This document shows, in pieces, positions 5,943 to 5,992 of a DNA stretch of 5,992 nucleotides. The translations under genes were made by a program, and so were the position numbers. The number at the start of each line of letters is the position of its first letter. Positions within the stretch are counted from its first letter, which is position 1. Source of the DNA: an uncultured Oscillospiraceae bacterium (GTDB lineage: Bacteria; Bacillota; Clostridia; Oscillospirales; Oscillospiraceae); the NCBI GenBank assembly GCA_910583885.1, contig CAJUAC010000111.1, positions 1 through 5,992 on the forward strand, written 5' to 3'. A model generated the notes under the pieces. The model did not search any database and had not been told where the DNA came from. It worked only from the letters and a program-made list of their open reading frames with translations.

Positions 5943-5992
5943 TGATGTGTGATAAAGAAGTAGTAGAAGTGTAAAAAATTTTGCCGTTCCTA
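5943..5992. mobile_element. Probable end of a second mobile element inserted in maff2
   Basis: These 50 bases contain 16 G/C, in sharp contrast to the GC-rich operon beside them. They begin exactly where similarity to Maff2 stops. They hold an A/T block (AAAAAATTTT, 5973-5982) and a GAAGTAGTAGAAGTG motif (5957-5971). No part of a recombinase gene lies in the window, so the element type cannot be read directly. An integrative and mobilizable element or transposon with a site-specific serine recombinase is the best guess. The end does not show the domain V/VI features or terminal AY expected of a group II intron. Confidence 0.55.
5949..5975 (-). promoter_or_regulatory. Weak candidate outward promoter at the element end
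   Basis: The minus strand has TTTACA (5970-5975; 5 of 6 to TTGACA), 15 nt, then TATCAC (5949-5954; 4 of 6 to TATAAT). It points into the T4SS genes. The spacer is shorter than the usual 17 nt, and in AT-rich DNA such matches arise by chance. Confidence 0.2.

Noticed and set aside
5973..5982. AAAAAATTTT block as an intrinsic terminator
   Set aside because: No GC-rich stem precedes it on either strand within the visible sequence.
5943..5992. Group II intron 3' end interrupting maff2
   Set aside because: The flank lacks a domain V-like hairpin and the terminal AY, and shows no bulged-A domain VI stem. Only 50 bases are visible, so this is a judgement, not proof.
1..5992. CRISPR array, tRNA, rRNA, riboswitch or toxin-antitoxin genes
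   Set aside because: No regularly spaced repeats, no cloverleaf-like segment, and almost all bases are accounted for by the transfer genes; the longest non-coding gap between genes is the 86 nt between maff2 and virB6.

Overview
This window is part of the conjugation (type IV secretion, T4SS) module of an integrative conjugative element of the Tn1549 / C. difficile CTn2-CTn4 kind (gene families named after C. difficile CD1107-CD1113). The sequence is GC-rich (roughly 60%) and uses strong AGGAGG ribosome-binding sites. The gene set is typical of Firmicutes ICEs, so a gut clostridial host (Oscillospiraceae or Lachnospiraceae-like) is the best guess. The host itself cannot be read from the window.

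All genes lie on the minus strand and are read from right to left. The order is: the 3' part of a maff2 gene (small hydrophobic Maff2 protein) at 5841-5942; a VirB6/TrbL-like polytopic membrane protein (4888-5754); a PrgI-family VirB3-like protein (4396-4869); the VirB4 ATPase (2073-4514, start reassigned to TTG); a CD1108-family membrane-anchored NlpC/P60 cell-wall hydrolase (122-2080); and the first 32 codons of an unrecognised downstream gene (left edge to 97). Spacing is tight. There is a 119-nt overlap between prgI and virB4, an 8-nt overlap between virB4 and the hydrolase gene, and gaps of 18 and 24 nt elsewhere. This fits one polycistronic transfer operon. Together the products would supply the membrane channel (VirB6, PrgI), the energy source (VirB4) and local peptidoglycan opening (NlpC/P60) for DNA transfer out of a Gram-positive cell.

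The main anomaly is at the right edge. The maff2 reading frame matches the family from the AKSQG segment to the stop. Immediately upstream, the expected N-terminal half is replaced by about 50 bases of AT-rich sequence (16 G/C in 50). This looks like the end of a second mobile element inserted inside maff2. The likeliest candidate is an integrative and mobilizable element carried by a serine recombinase, a class I recall being reported in maff2 of Tn1549-family ICEs. The insertion would separate the rest of the T4SS operon from its upstream promoter. Apart from this nested insertion, the window is a recognisable conjugation module and I see no wholly new system in it.
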